Below the pieces are notes generated by a model. That model was not told where the DNA came from, searched no databases, and saw only the letters and a program-made list of their open reading frames with translations. The translations under genes and the position numbers were made by a program. From positions 1-64,000 of the forward strand of contig JAVBLM010000017.1 of the NCBI GenBank assembly GCA_031553535.1: a stretch of 64,000 nt of DNA, read 5' to 3'. The stretch comes from JAIROC01 sp031553535 (lineage in GTDB: Bacteria; Bacteroidota; Bacteroidia; Bacteroidales; WCHB1-69). Shown here in pieces: positions 38,001 to 46,743 of the stretch; the stretch's first letter is position 1; each line of letters starts with the position of its first letter.

Positions 38001-40877
38001 TGTTGCGCCCCACATTGATCCACCATCAGTGCTCAATTGATATCCTATTTTATTCGTTCCATTTGTTATATTGATAACCGATAAGCTTGCCGTTTCGTCG
38101 AGACAGGTAATAGAAGATGACAAGGACAACTCTGCTGTTGGGAGGCCGGCAAGACTTACCGATCCTGCTATTACATTTCCATAAACAGTAGTATCAACTG
38201 CATCTACCATAGCAAACGAATAGTTTACAGTGTCATGAAACAGGGTAGATTTACTGGAGATTCTGAAAGAAGACGTGGCATTTATTAAAGGAAATCCCGT
38301 TACAGGGCCAAAGAAAGCTTTTCCATTGGAAGCAAAAGAGATGGGATACCATTGGCTGTTCATCGTTTCTTTATATTGCAGTTCCAAAGAATCAATAAAC
38401 AGAGGATCTATTTGGATCAAAGCTTTCACCATCACCTTATTTTCACAAGTTGTTGAGGTTAAGCCGGTAGATACCTGGAACTCGGTATAATTACAAATTA
38501 TCGTATCCTTGTCATCCATTCCAACAACCGATAACATCGGCATTGCATGCAGGTTTACTGTCTTTTGCATTTCCGCTAAAACAATGGAAGGAGAAGTTGC
38601 ATCAAGCAATTGCATAACAACAGGCACATTGGAATGCTCCGCAAAAGATTTTCCGGTTATCCTGAACTTAGATTCAATACCATCTGTCATAGGGAATCCT
38701 GTCGAAGGGCCAAAGTAGGCATCTCCCTGACTGTTAAAAGTCAGCGGTATATATTTTCCTGCATTTACACCTTGTACTTCCAGATATTCAACCAGAATGG
38801 AATCCTGTAATGGCGGATCTATATGAGTTAAAGTTCTCACCATGTGTCCCCCGCAGTCCGTATGTGTCTGTATAGTACAGGTATCCCGGATACATATATC
38901 GGTAGGATAATCATCCGAAGTTAACGAATCACCCTGAACATTATTTAGATAAAGAGTGATCCATGGTGATTGAGCCCATACCTGGTTATATTGGCTTGGC
39001 TGAGAGGCAGCACCTCTGTCAACACCATCAACCAGTAACAATGCAAATTGTATAGTATCTTTGGTTGTTTTTGTAGTCGTCTTGATACGGAAAGCCAAAT
39101 ATCCTGACTCTAAGCCCGACACAGCAACATTTTGCCACAATAGAAACTCTCCGGGTTTTCCACTAACCGGCCTGTCCTTAACCGGGTTACTATACGGTTC
39201 TCCTAACCATTCAAAATATAAATTTCCGCCAGCATCTACCGATAATGGATAAAACTCCACTAAACCAATATCGCTGGAATCTTTAAACTTAATTACTTGA
39301 TTAGAAGCAGCTCCACTTTTGCAACCGGCTTGTATATCGAAAACGAGATCATGCTCTTCGTTATTAGCAAAATCACAGGTATAGGTGAAAATATCGGCCA
39401 ATGGATCGCCGCTAATAAATTCGGAAGGTTTTCCGGAAGTGTTGTATTTTTTAGGTTGACCATTTACTACGAGTAAGGAATCAACGTATGCTTCGCCGCC
39501 CTTTTCGGAATTTCCAAAGCCAATAGCGGGAATGTCAACCAACCCATCTACATATAGCGTATATTCCTGGCTTTCGTACCAAACTTCATTATATCCGTGA
39601 GGTTGATGACCGGCATAGTCAGTCGTCTTGGAGAAATCGGTACTGTCAACAAACTTAATGGTAAAGCGGATTGTATCCTTACCGGTTACATTAGCTGTTT
39701 TTACCGGTTTTAGAATGAAAGGTTGCGAGTCCATATTTGCTTGGTTTTGCCAAAAGATAAACTCACCGGGTTTGTTGGTTACAGGCCGGGTATAAACAGG
39801 ATTTCCGTAGCTATTATCAATATCCAGCCAATCCCATGCAAACGGATTGGGAGAAAACGCAGTTTGGACTATTGGGAAAAATTCAAGTTTCCCCACATCT
39901 GCCGAATCTTTAAAACAGATCACCTTGTTGGATGGCAGGTCTACTTTACATCCTGCACTCACCTCAAATATCAAATTTGTTGAATCCAATGGAGTTGTAG
40001 TTTCCCCGGTAGATTTGAAATTGTTAAAACAGGTATAAGCAGGGAGCGGAGTAGTAGCTATGTCCGGATTAAACACAAAATCGGTTGCATTTCCTGAAAT
40101 TATTCCATATTGTGCCATAGCAGCAAATTGAGCATCTCCCGCCATAGCGGAGGTAATTCCAATCTGGGGATCAACATAAATAGTAATTTCCGCGCTTTGT
40201 GCAATTACTGTCGTATAATCATGAGGTACGCCCAATAAAGTCTTTGAAGGATTGGTGTTGTCTACCAGCAAGATTTTAAAGCTGATACTTTTGGCTGTCG
40301 TCAATTTCGCAGTAGGGATGATTTTAAAAGCGAGAGTGGAATCGACCGAGGTAAGTTTGGTCGCATCCTCCCACAAAATATACTCTCCCGGCTTATCGGT
40401 AACATACCTGTGCAGCACAGGATAACCGTAGGTATTGTCCATCTCCAACCATTCCCATTTAAGCGTGTCATTATCAAATATCAATGGATAGAATCCAACC
40501 AATGCGGCATCGTCAGGATTTGAAAAAGCGATCACTTTATTGCAAGTATCACCCGGATTACCTACAATTGGAATCATAAATACAAGATTACCGGAATCCA
40601 AACTGACAGGTGAAGCGGGACTGCCCGGTGCAAGAGAAGCGGTTGTTTTCTCACTGCACGTATACACATGTTTCGATGGATCGTTGGAATACACATACTC
40701 CATGAGGTTATTCCCAACACTGGGATATTTACCCGGAGCAAGAGAGTTGAAGTAAGCAGCTCCCGCTAATTTGGCATCACCGAATCCGGTAAAGGATATG
40801 CTCATCTGTGCCTTAGATTCAAAGATTGAAAATAAAAGCGCAGAGGCCAAGATCAATTTAATAAAATTGTTTCTCAT
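35085..40877 (-). CDS. Giant T9SS cargo protein with repeated Ig-like domains, 1930 aa
   Basis: A signal peptide (ending FSIFESKAQ) is followed by three ~200-residue modules, each with a KPGE(Y/F)xxWxxx core (~30-650). Three to four modules with a TGFPxTDxxSxFxxxxKS pattern follow (~650-1200), then segments of the LSxxxxxICxGExxxxxxxxVTNG kind and three ~85-residue PKD/Ig-like repeats (~1346-1592; each SVCxxxxExYxT...W). A cadherin-like beta-sandwich domain (~1676-1765; YLDGLTASTGVLSPAF) precedes a final Ig-like segment, and the protein ends with a T9SS type A sorting domain (SIFPNPSQ, SIYDIEGRLIS, PGSYIISLTTRG). No catalytic motif is seen, so I infer a surface adhesin or scaffold. Confidence 0.88.
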   Translation of the reverse strand: MRNNFIKLILASALLFSIFESKAQMSISFTGFGDAKLAGAAYFNSLAPGKYPSVGNNLMEYVYSNDPSKHVYTCSEKTTASLAPGSPASPVSLDSGNLVFMIPIVGNPGDTCNKVIAFSNPDDAALVGFYPLIFDNDTLKWEWLEMDNTYGYPVLHRYVTDKPGEYILWEDATKLTSVDSTLAFKIIPTAKLTTAKSISFKILLVDNTNPSKTLLGVPHDYTTVIAQSAEITIYVDPQIGITSAMAGDAQFAAMAQYGIISGNATDFVFNPDIATTPLPAYTCFNNFKSTGETTTPLDSTNLIFEVSAGCKVDLPSNKVICFKDSADVGKLEFFPIVQTAFSPNPFAWDWLDIDNSYGNPVYTRPVTNKPGEFIFWQNQANMDSQPFILKPVKTANVTGKDTIRFTIKFVDSTDFSKTTDYAGHQPHGYNEVWYESQEYTLYVDGLVDIPAIGFGNSEKGGEAYVDSLLVVNGQPKKYNTSGKPSEFISGDPLADIFTYTCDFANNEEHDLVFDIQAGCKSGAASNQVIKFKDSSDIGLVEFYPLSVDAGGNLYFEWLGEPYSNPVKDRPVSGKPGEFLLWQNVAVSGLESGYLAFRIKTTTKTTKDTIQFALLLVDGVDRGAASQPSQYNQVWAQSPWITLYLNNVQGDSLTSDDYPTDICIRDTCTIQTHTDCGGHMVRTLTHIDPPLQDSILVEYLEVQGVNAGKYIPLTFNSQGDAYFGPSTGFPMTDGIESKFRITGKSFAEHSNVPVVMQLLDATSPSIVLAEMQKTVNLHAMPMLSVVGMDDKDTIICNYTEFQVSTGLTSTTCENKVMVKALIQIDPLFIDSLELQYKETMNSQWYPISFASNGKAFFGPVTGFPLINATSSFRISSKSTLFHDTVNYSFAMVDAVDTTVYGNVIAGSVSLAGLPTAELSLSSSITCLDETASLSVINITNGTNKIGYQLSTDGGSMWGATQTLEGEPGESSYTITFGPLALGSYMARVMSLENTVTGCVNTSTDLQNITVSVTALPEPVLNTDLASGAEVTCTEVPFSVSVVANCKAGEDALVCVELLNPALADSLELKYSLDGTATGTFAPMSIDNVTGKGYFGHPLTGFPLTDATSYFTLASKSINPHTGVGYNIYIVDAADRAITWGDSIKGTVDLVGLPTGNLSFSTTEICTGDTVTITIGTVTNGADTLTFTFLSGNNVPIGANIILTSSDILKIAPTSNAVAQLLLVGNTLTGCSYDVSGLGIYDTITVNQLPTANLALDKDTICVGESANFIFSNVTNNGNKVTYRLSTDNGATWGTVEELESPTPATSYTIPVQPIVTTISQLLSIENTMTGCVSDLTLLAVYDTLVVNPLPEPVITGTLSVCENTTETYGTESGKSNYAWTVTGGTIATGHNSNSITVDWTAAGTGEVIVTYSNGNCFGSDTIEVTINALPSPDITGNKTVCTNSTEIYSTASDMISYEWIVTGGLITSGGPTDMVTIDWGTAGSGTIEVAVTNTNGCTDTSLLVNIIIDDHTTPAITGAASVCAGSVEEYTTISGVAFYEWIVEEGTVIAGGNTNIASIQWNGTTIGTVKVVVSNAGGCMDTSSVTNVTILAKPEFSFADPDTVYVPATVDLSALTLKSGSIAGITSFTYYDNNFNSVGNIVSTEGVNQYYIVGVNASGCSDTAMVTVTILSSSDAYLDGLTASTGVLSPAFDSDMLDYTLTLSCGDNSSTITATPAQSGTVTMNGVSGNSQTFTFLEPGIQTLLIEVTSADGNHHKTYTVNVVIPFGTEFYKERIGNSLSVINNPVNNGGYQFTSFKWYKDNTLLQGETKNNIRPSEGGYYHAVVSGTDQNGKAFTNVPLCPILMNSKSLKMSIFPNPSQTSSFATIETSLTNEEFEDIVVSIYDIEGRLISIQNPDASLQVEMPQNPGSYIISLTTRGEIKGRMKVIVQ

Positions 40878-41707
40878 TTCATTTTGTTTTAATTATATTT
40901 ATTTTATGTTATTTCTTGTGGGGGATGGTTTACGTTGATTGTCGGCAACACCCATAAACAAACCTGATTGGAAGCAATATTGCATTCCTTCTTTATTCTT
41001 AGGATAATAAATGGTTCCCAAATTCAAGTTTTTGATATACATTCTAAAATTCATCTCTTCTACATATTTAGCCAAACATTACACTTCCCATGCCAATCCG
41101 AACAAGTTAAGAATAAAAAATTAACATCTTATTATTTGCAAAGTCAGCACAAAAGAATATGCTACAAACGAAAGAAATGAACTTTTGTTCTTGACTTATT
41201 ACCTTTTTTAAAAGAATAGAAAGACTCCGATTTGGACAAGGCTTCTGCACATATTATCAGTTATTCGCAAGGCACTAAAGCATCACTCCCACAATGTTGT
41301 ATATATTTCTTGCTGTTGGTGATAACTATTTTATTGCGAAAGAATCACCTCCCGAGATTTGAGATAGGCACTCTATTATAACAAAATTACCCTCCAAGAT
41401 TGAGACTCCCTATCCTCCTATAAATATTCATTATCAGTTGTTTGATTCAATTATCCTTCTATTCTTTTGAGGTTATACTGAAAGTAGAGATATGATATGC
41501 CGCGTCTTTACTGATGTTCAGACAATGGCTTCGCCTTATCTGTTTTATTCTTACTTTTAGTGCCGTCTCAGATGAACAGGAAGGTTTTTCCATGTTTATT
41601 ATAATCGTATTAATCAGATAATTTAATTTTTTGTTCAAGCAAAAACAAAAGCATGATTGAAAGCGTTAAGCAAACATGTTAAAAATAGAATATTAAAATA
41701 AAAAATC
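40878..41707. other. 830-bp intergenic region
   Basis: AT-rich DNA between the divergent T9SS cargo gene and the 113-residue hypothetical gene. I find no RNA gene, hairpin of note or conserved protein. It presumably holds the promoters of both. Confidence 0.5.
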
Positions 41708-42049
41708 ATGGAAAACAAGTATAAAGACGAACCATTCGAGGGAAATCCTAACCCTTCTATCACACTAACTCGTGAACAATTTGACAGATGGAACGACCAG
41801 GGACATTTTATGTCATTGGAAGATGCTATTAATAAAACAAGGTCATTTGTAAAGTTACCAAAGAAAATTGCATTGAATGATTATGTGAACACTAATCTAT
41901 CGGAACTTATCTTTGAACACTATAGATATGTAAAGATAAATAATGACGATAGTATTGTGTTTATTACCGAGAACGGAACTGTGGACAATGACTCAATAAC
42001 CGTAAACGGAGCCTATAAGATCGCTAAAGAAATATCATTCCATGCATAA
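41708..42049 (+). CDS. Hypothetical protein, 113 aa
   Basis: A soluble, acidic protein (MENKYKDEPFEGNPNPSITL) without signal peptide or TM segment. The middle (SLEDAINKTRSFVKLPKKI) is probably helical, the C-terminal half beta-rich. I recognise no family. An AT-rich leader precedes the ATG, and an inverted repeat AATTATCC/GGATAATT (42068-42091) follows the stop and may be a weak terminator. Confidence 0.65.
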   Translation: MENKYKDEPFEGNPNPSITLTREQFDRWNDQGHFMSLEDAINKTRSFVKLPKKIALNDYVNTNLSELIFEHYRYVKINNDDSIVFITENGTVDNDSITVNGAYKIAKEISFHA

Positions 42050-42139
42050 TTTTGATATTTACGGGTAAATTATCCTTAAAGAGGGATAATTATCTCAGGG
42101 TTGTCGGCAGAAAAGATGCCGGGGATATAAATAATATGC

Positions 42140-42147
42140 TATTTTTG
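42140..42147 (+). promoter_or_regulatory. -7 promoter element of the crcB transcript
   Basis: TATTTTTG matches TAnnTTTG and would start transcription near 42154, just before the first paired base of the fluoride riboswitch. No clear -33 TTG. Confidence 0.5.
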
Positions 42148-42158
42148 TAGCCTGAATT

Positions 42159-42218
42159 TGGGGAATGGAACTTCCCTTTCATAAACCACTGATTCAAAGA
42201 GCTGATAGTTCCTGCTTG
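42159..42218 (+). ncRNA. Fluoride riboswitch (crcB motif)
   Basis: The RNA reads GGGGAAUGGAACUUCCC, then an A-rich linker (AUAAACCAC), then GCUGAUAGUUCCUGCU. This fits the fluoride riboswitch pattern: a short P1 GGGA/UCCC enclosing AUGGAAC, with GGAAC able to pair to the downstream GUUCC next to the conserved GCUGAU. It lies 60 bp upstream of crcB, the expected target, and would turn the gene on when fluoride binds. The short hairpin between the two halves is weakly defined. Confidence 0.85.
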
Positions 42219-42277
42219 TATAATCATAAATGATGATCCACAGTAGGATTCTTTCATTTTTAAATAGTATCAATAAT

Positions 42278-42652
42278 ATGATTAAAGAATTATTATTTGT
42301 AGGTTTAGGAGGTGGACTAGGAAGCATGTTGCGTTATCTTACAACTTTATGTACGAACAAATATTTTCAAACTTCTTTTCCACTTGCCACATTTCTTGTA
42401 AATATAGTAGGTTGCTTTTTAGCAGGTATTCTGATCGGATTGTTTGGGAAATACATATGGTTAAACCACGAATTAAAACTGTTGTTAATAGTAGGTTTCT
42501 GCGGAGGATATACTACATTCTCGGCATTTTCAGTTGAAAGCTTAAACCTGTTTGAGTCCGGCAATTATCTTATTTTAGGGCTCTATATCATTGCAAGTAT
42601 TTTAGTAAGCCTTTTCGCGGTCTGGCTGGGAAGTCTTATCATAAAGATATGA
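42278..42652 (+). CDS. crcB: Fluoride ion channel CrcB/Fluc
   Basis: The ATG at 42278 gives the typical 124-residue Fluc protein: GGGLGSMLRYLTTL at the N-terminus, LATFLVNIVGCFLAGILIG and GFCGGYTTFSAFSVESL (conserved TTFS with the Na+-site loop), four TM helices. It works as an inverted dimer exporting fluoride. An in-frame ATG at 42230 would add 16 non-family residues. The gene is under a fluoride riboswitch and is followed by a bidirectional terminator. Confidence 0.95.
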   Translation: MIKELLFVGLGGGLGSMLRYLTTLCTNKYFQTSFPLATFLVNIVGCFLAGILIGLFGKYIWLNHELKLLLIVGFCGGYTTFSAFSVESLNLFESGNYLILGLYIIASILVSLFAVWLGSLIIKI

Positions 42653-42673
42653 TGGTTTTACTAAAATCATTAT

Positions 42674-42713
42674 AAATAAACCCGCTAATATATAATAATT
42701 AACGGGTTTATTT
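42674..42713. terminator. Bidirectional terminator between crcB and the BIG2 lipoprotein gene
   Basis: AAATAAACCCG (42674-42684) pairs with CGGGTTTATTT (42703-42713). It has A/T-rich flanks on both sides and lies between convergent genes. Confidence 0.8.
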
Positions 42714-42762
42714 CAACATCTCAGGCAGAATTATACCTCCCTCTATACGTTTTGTTTAAAAA

Positions 42763-43605
42763 CTATTTTATAGTAAGTGGTTTTCTACTTTTTAATTCTT
42801 TAAATTTTTCTATGCTGTTGTTCATGGCTTTTACCATTTTGGTTGCATTGTCTATGCTTATGTTCTCAAAGGCAATTGTAAGTGATCTTGTTTCAGGGTT
42901 TTCATTTCCATTGTTAAGGTAATCATCCAAATCATACATGATTGCGTTAATCGTCCCCGACAATTTACCCCCTAAATATTTTGTAACTGTTGCTGTTCCA
43001 GACGCTATATACCAATCTCCATAATAGTTACTATTGTATTCTACATAGCCTGATTCATAGTATAGAGCATAGAAGTTCTCGTTTGTAGTGCCTGTTTCAT
43101 TTAATGTCCCAAAATTTATATACGGATAATAGCCTTCCGTTTTGAAACCCAAAACACCAACCATATTACCGCTGGAAGAAGTATATTCTTCAGCTTCAAT
43201 ATAAGTGGCGGTCCATTGTACACTCCCAAATGTTACGGTAAGTGTTGGCTCTGTAGATTCCGGTTGTTCTGCAGCTTCGACTGTAACAGCACATGTAGCA
43301 GAATAACCACCATCGGTTGTTGCCACAGTAATTACGGTATACCCTTCTGCAACTGTTGTTATCTTCCCGTTATTATCAACAGTAGCAATAGAAGTATTAG
43401 AACTTACCCATGTTATGGATTTATCAGCAGCATCGGATGGCGATACCGTCGCTGTTAGGACTTCAGTTTCTCCAAGCTTTAAAGAGAGGGATGCCTTATT
43501 CAGGGTTATACCGGTTACATTTACCGTTTCATCTTTATTACAACTTGTCAATACTGATGAGAAAACAAATAAAATTGCAGCTAAAATTAAAATGTGTCTT
43601 TTCAT
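42763..43605 (-). CDS. Lipoprotein with BIG2 domain
   Basis: A 280-residue lipoprotein: hydrophobic signal and lipobox LTSC followed by NKDE. Residues ~28-112 form a bacterial Ig-like BIG2 domain (VTGITLNKASLSLKLGE, VSPSDAADKSITWVSSNTSIATVD). The remaining ~165 residues (SVQWTATYIEAEEY, and a YWDWY-like region GDWYIASGTATVTKYLGGKL) are beta-rich and unassigned. Likely exposed on the outer membrane, role unknown. Confidence 0.85.
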   Translation of the reverse strand: MKRHILILAAILFVFSSVLTSCNKDETVNVTGITLNKASLSLKLGETEVLTATVSPSDAADKSITWVSSNTSIATVDNNGKITTVAEGYTVITVATTDGGYSATCAVTVEAAEQPESTEPTLTVTFGSVQWTATYIEAEEYTSSSGNMVGVLGFKTEGYYPYINFGTLNETGTTNENFYALYYESGYVEYNSNYYGDWYIASGTATVTKYLGGKLSGTINAIMYDLDDYLNNGNENPETRSLTIAFENISIDNATKMVKAMNNSIEKFKELKSRKPLTIK

Positions 43606-43821
43606 TACCTTACTTTTTTGTTAATTAATTCTATCATTGTAATAGTAGAACGTATTTATCTGATTTTATGATTGTATATTCTACAGACACATGAAAAGAC
43701 CCTATGGATATACGTTTTTTATAAACCAACAATTATAAAAAAGTATCATTTAAGGACACATTTTCTTTCTGCGTGTTTTAAATATGCTCTCTAAAGAAGA
43801 GAAGTCAATATAAAATATACA

Positions 43822-43852
43822 TTGAGTGAACCTCTTTTTTTTATTACTTTTG
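43822..43852 (+). promoter_or_regulatory. Bacteroidota-type promoter of the P-type ATPase gene
   Basis: TTG at 43822-43824 and TACTTTTG at 43845-43852 are 20 bp apart, matching the TTG-N19/20-TAnnTTTG pattern. The expected transcription start is near 43859, leaving a ~100-nt leader before the gene. Confidence 0.6.
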
Positions 43853-43960
43853 CCGTGAACATTTTTTCAGAGAGACTGTCGCTAACTATTTGTAGCAATG
43901 AATATTGTTATCATTCTTTTTTAACATCAGACTTTCGACCACTTCAAATAAAGAAACAAT

Positions 43961-45913
43961 ATGGGAAATTGTAATAATTGTAATGATGGGACTTGTGTTG
44001 TAGACAAGTCCCCGAAAGACATGGAATCCTCTCATAAAAAAGGATATATAAGAGCTGCCGTATCTTTTGTATTATTGATAACGGGCATTGTCTTTTCTGC
44101 AATAAACCTGCCTTTCTTTGAGATAAAATGGATCAGGTTGGTGTGGTACCTGGCGGCATATATCCCTGTGGGTATTCCGGTTCTTATTGAAGCATGGGAA
44201 ACTATTCGTCGGAAAGATATTTTCAGTGAATTTACCCTTATGAGTATTGCCACCATTGGAGCATTTTTTATTGAGGAATACCCCGAAGGAGTTGCCGTAA
44301 TGCTGTTTTATGCCATAGGAGAATTGTTTCAGGATAGTGCGGTAAACCGCGCCAAGAGAAATATCAGTGCATTACTCGATGTCCGTCCCGAAACGGCAAA
44401 CGTAGTCAGGATGAATACTGTCTTGGCAGTTTCACCCGAAGACGTTAATGTTGGTGATATCATAGAAATTAAAGTCGGGGAAAGGGTTCCGCTCGACGGT
44501 ATATTGCTTAACGTGTCGGCTTCATTCAATACGGCGGCATTGACGGGAGAAAGTGTTCCCAGAACGATACGGAAAGATGAAACCGTATTGGCAGGTATGA
44601 TCCTTACCGATAATGTTTCAAGGATACAAGTCACCAAACCCTTTGGGGAAAGTGCTTTAGCCCGTATCCTTGATCTTGTCCGGAATGCGACGGAAAAGAA
44701 GGCTCCCGCCGAACAGTTTATACGTAAGTTTGCCCGCATCTACACCCCTGTTGTTGTTGCATTGGCCGTGCTTATCGTACTGTTGCCATGGGTGTATTCT
44801 GTTATCAACCCCGCATTTTTGTACGGCTTTAACGATTGGTTGTATCGTGGACTTGTATTTCTAGTCATCTCTTGTCCATGTGCTTTGGTGATAAGCATTC
44901 CGCTCGGTTATTTCGGCGGTATCGGTGCAGCATCACGGCACGGCATCCTGTTTAAGGGGAGTAATTACCTGGAAGCCATTACAAAGGTCAACACTGTTGT
45001 GATGGATAAGACAGGGACACTTACCCAAGGTGTCTTCAGTGTCCGGGAGATAGCCCCTGCCGGTAATTTTTCCGGACAGGAATTGCTCGAATGGATAGCA
45101 TCGGTTGAAACACAAAGTACGCACCCCATAGCGAAGGCTATTGTCGGATATGCAAGCCAAAACCGGACGGAACTACATAATTCCAAGAATGTAAGGGAAA
45201 TTGCAGGTCATGGGCTGGAAGCAACCATAGAGAATAAAGATATACTGGTCGGAAATGTCAAACTGTTGGCTAGAAACGACATAAAGTTTCCCTCTGAAAT
45301 AGCATCTATCCCCGAAACAATTGTTATTTGTGCTGTTAACGGTGTTTATGCAGGTTACATATTGGTGGCTGATGCGCCGAAAGAAGATGCAGATAAAGCG
45401 ATAAGCGCCTTAAAAGAGCTGGGTATCAAAAATATTGTCATGTTATCGGGCGATAAACAGGCGATAGTCACGAAACTCGCATCAGAATTGGGAATAGGCC
45501 ATGCCTATGGGGATTTGCTCCCAGAGGGGAAAGTCGCGTATGTGGAAAAACTGAAATCCGATCCGTCCAACAATATTGCATTCGTGGGTGATGGAATAAA
45601 CGATGCTCCGGTACTTGCCATGAGTGATGTGGGAATTGCCATGGGCGGACTTGGAAGTGATGTCGCGATTGAAACAGCCGATGTGATTATACAAACCGAC
45701 GAGCCAAGCCGGATAGCTATGGCAATAAAAATAGGTAAAGCTACGCGCCGGATTATTATACAAAATATCAGCTTTGCCTTTGGCATAAAGGTAATCGTAT
45801 TGATTCTGGGAGCAGGGGGCATAGCTACTTTATGGGGAGCAGTATTTGCGGACGTAGGCGTATCATTATTGGCAATCCTAAACGCAATCAGGATTTTGAG
45901 AATGAAGTTTTAG
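43961..45913 (+). CDS. Zn/Cd/Pb-type P1B ATPase
   Basis: A 650-residue heavy-metal P-type ATPase with TGES (actuator), the CPC metal motif (Cys305-Pro-Cys307), DKTGTLT with phosphorylated Asp349, the P1B-specific THPIAKAI and VGDGINDAPVLA, and a last helix with DVGVSLLAILNAIR whose Asp fits Zn/Cd pumps of the ZntA/CadA group. In place of the usual HMA domain the N-terminus has only a short Cys cluster (CNNCNDGTC). It would export divalent soft metals. No regulator of the MerR or ArsR type is adjacent. Confidence 0.93.
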   Translation: MGNCNNCNDGTCVVDKSPKDMESSHKKGYIRAAVSFVLLITGIVFSAINLPFFEIKWIRLVWYLAAYIPVGIPVLIEAWETIRRKDIFSEFTLMSIATIGAFFIEEYPEGVAVMLFYAIGELFQDSAVNRAKRNISALLDVRPETANVVRMNTVLAVSPEDVNVGDIIEIKVGERVPLDGILLNVSASFNTAALTGESVPRTIRKDETVLAGMILTDNVSRIQVTKPFGESALARILDLVRNATEKKAPAEQFIRKFARIYTPVVVALAVLIVLLPWVYSVINPAFLYGFNDWLYRGLVFLVISCPCALVISIPLGYFGGIGAASRHGILFKGSNYLEAITKVNTVVMDKTGTLTQGVFSVREIAPAGNFSGQELLEWIASVETQSTHPIAKAIVGYASQNRTELHNSKNVREIAGHGLEATIENKDILVGNVKLLARNDIKFPSEIASIPETIVICAVNGVYAGYILVADAPKEDADKAISALKELGIKNIVMLSGDKQAIVTKLASELGIGHAYGDLLPEGKVAYVEKLKSDPSNNIAFVGDGINDAPVLAMSDVGIAMGGLGSDVAIETADVIIQTDEPSRIAMAIKIGKATRRIIIQNISFAFGIKVIVLILGAGGIATLWGAVFADVGVSLLAILNAIRILRMKF

Positions 45914-46308
45914 CAAACGAAATAAATCGCGACGGGCTGTATTATTAAGAAAACGATTAGAACACACATGGTGAGAATGGGAATCATCAATGACGTGCAA
46001 CCCCTGTTTATCTAAAGTCATAAAATGAATCTATCCAACCAGGCAGGGCAAGCGCATTAAAACAACAATGAAAATATAAATATAGAATAATCAAACGAAT
46101 ACATTTTCTCATTGTTTGATTGCTTTTCATTGGATACTATCAATGACATTTTGCTGATCTTTCTTTTCATTATTGCAATATATTTTGATTTTAATATAAT
46201 ACTGTTTTCGAGAAGAAATTAATAACAAACACCCCTGCAACAAGAACCACGCAAGGCTGTATTTGAAAAATTACTGGGCGTGGAATAAGGCCGTGTTAAA
46301 GTGTCCGG

Positions 46309-46349
46309 CGCTTACGGGCGTAAGCGTTGCTCGCTTACGCCCGTAAGCG
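46309..46349. repeat. Double palindrome, four copies of an 8-mer
   Basis: An 18-bp arm (46309-46326) and its perfect complement (46332-46349) flank TTGCT. Each arm is itself palindromic, CGCTTACG-GG-CGTAAGCG. Imperfect pairing continues outward (AAAGTGTC with GACGCTTT), for roughly 46298-46360 in all. Confidence 0.9.
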
Positions 46350-46501
46350 TCCGACGCTTTAAAGCGGAAGCACTACCGTCAGCAATCAGGGATAGAAAAG
46401 GAAACAAGAACACCATTAAGAATTAAGAATGAAAAATTAAGAATTAAGAATGAGATAAATACAAACAACAGGCAGAAAGCAGATGTGACAAAGGGAAAAA
46501 A

Positions 46502-46546
46502 CGTCATGCTGAACTTGTTTCAGCATCCCCGTCTTTAAGGATGACG
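46502..46546. repeat. Hairpin repeat CGTCATGCTGAA...ATGACG
   Basis: An inner 8-bp stem ATGCTGAA/TTCAGCAT with loop CTTGT, and an outer pairing CGTCAT (46502-46507) with ATGACG (46541-46546). The TGAACTTGTTTCAG core is a sequence I know as a common dispersed repeat in many bacterial genomes. Confidence 0.6.
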
Positions 46547-46571
46547 GAACTTGAAATGAAGCTATTAACCA

Positions 46572-46610
46572 TTGAACCGAGTTTGCGAGCTCAACGAAAT
46601 TAATCTTGAA
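46572..46610 (+). repeat. Dispersed ~39-bp repeat, copy B
   Basis: TTGAACCGAGTTTGCGAGC at the start and TTAATCTTGAA at the end; matches the copy at 15093. Confidence 0.85.
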
Positions 46611-46680
46611 ATCTTAAAATATTAAATCTTAAAATTAACAACTAACTGATAATTAACAATTAATAACTAACAACTAAATT

Positions 46681-46720
46681 TTGAACCGAGCCTGCTAGCT
46701 CAACGAAGTTAATCTTGAAT
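46681..46720 (+). repeat. Dispersed ~39-bp repeat, copy C
   Basis: TTGAACCGAGCCTGCTAGC at the start and TTAATCTTGAAT at the end. It lies 109 bp from copy B in the same orientation and 24 bp before the pseudogene start. Confidence 0.85.
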
Positions 46721-46743
46721 ATTAACCTTTAATTAAATTAAAT

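Larger units (their letters stand above)
45914..46743. other. Gene-free, repeat-rich stretch
   Basis: About 830 bp with no supported gene after the ATPase. It holds a double palindrome (46309-46349), AT-rich TTAAGAATTAAGAATG-like iterations around 46410-46455, a hairpin repeat (46502-46546) and two copies of the dispersed 39-bp repeat. It looks like a decay zone. Confidence 0.7.
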
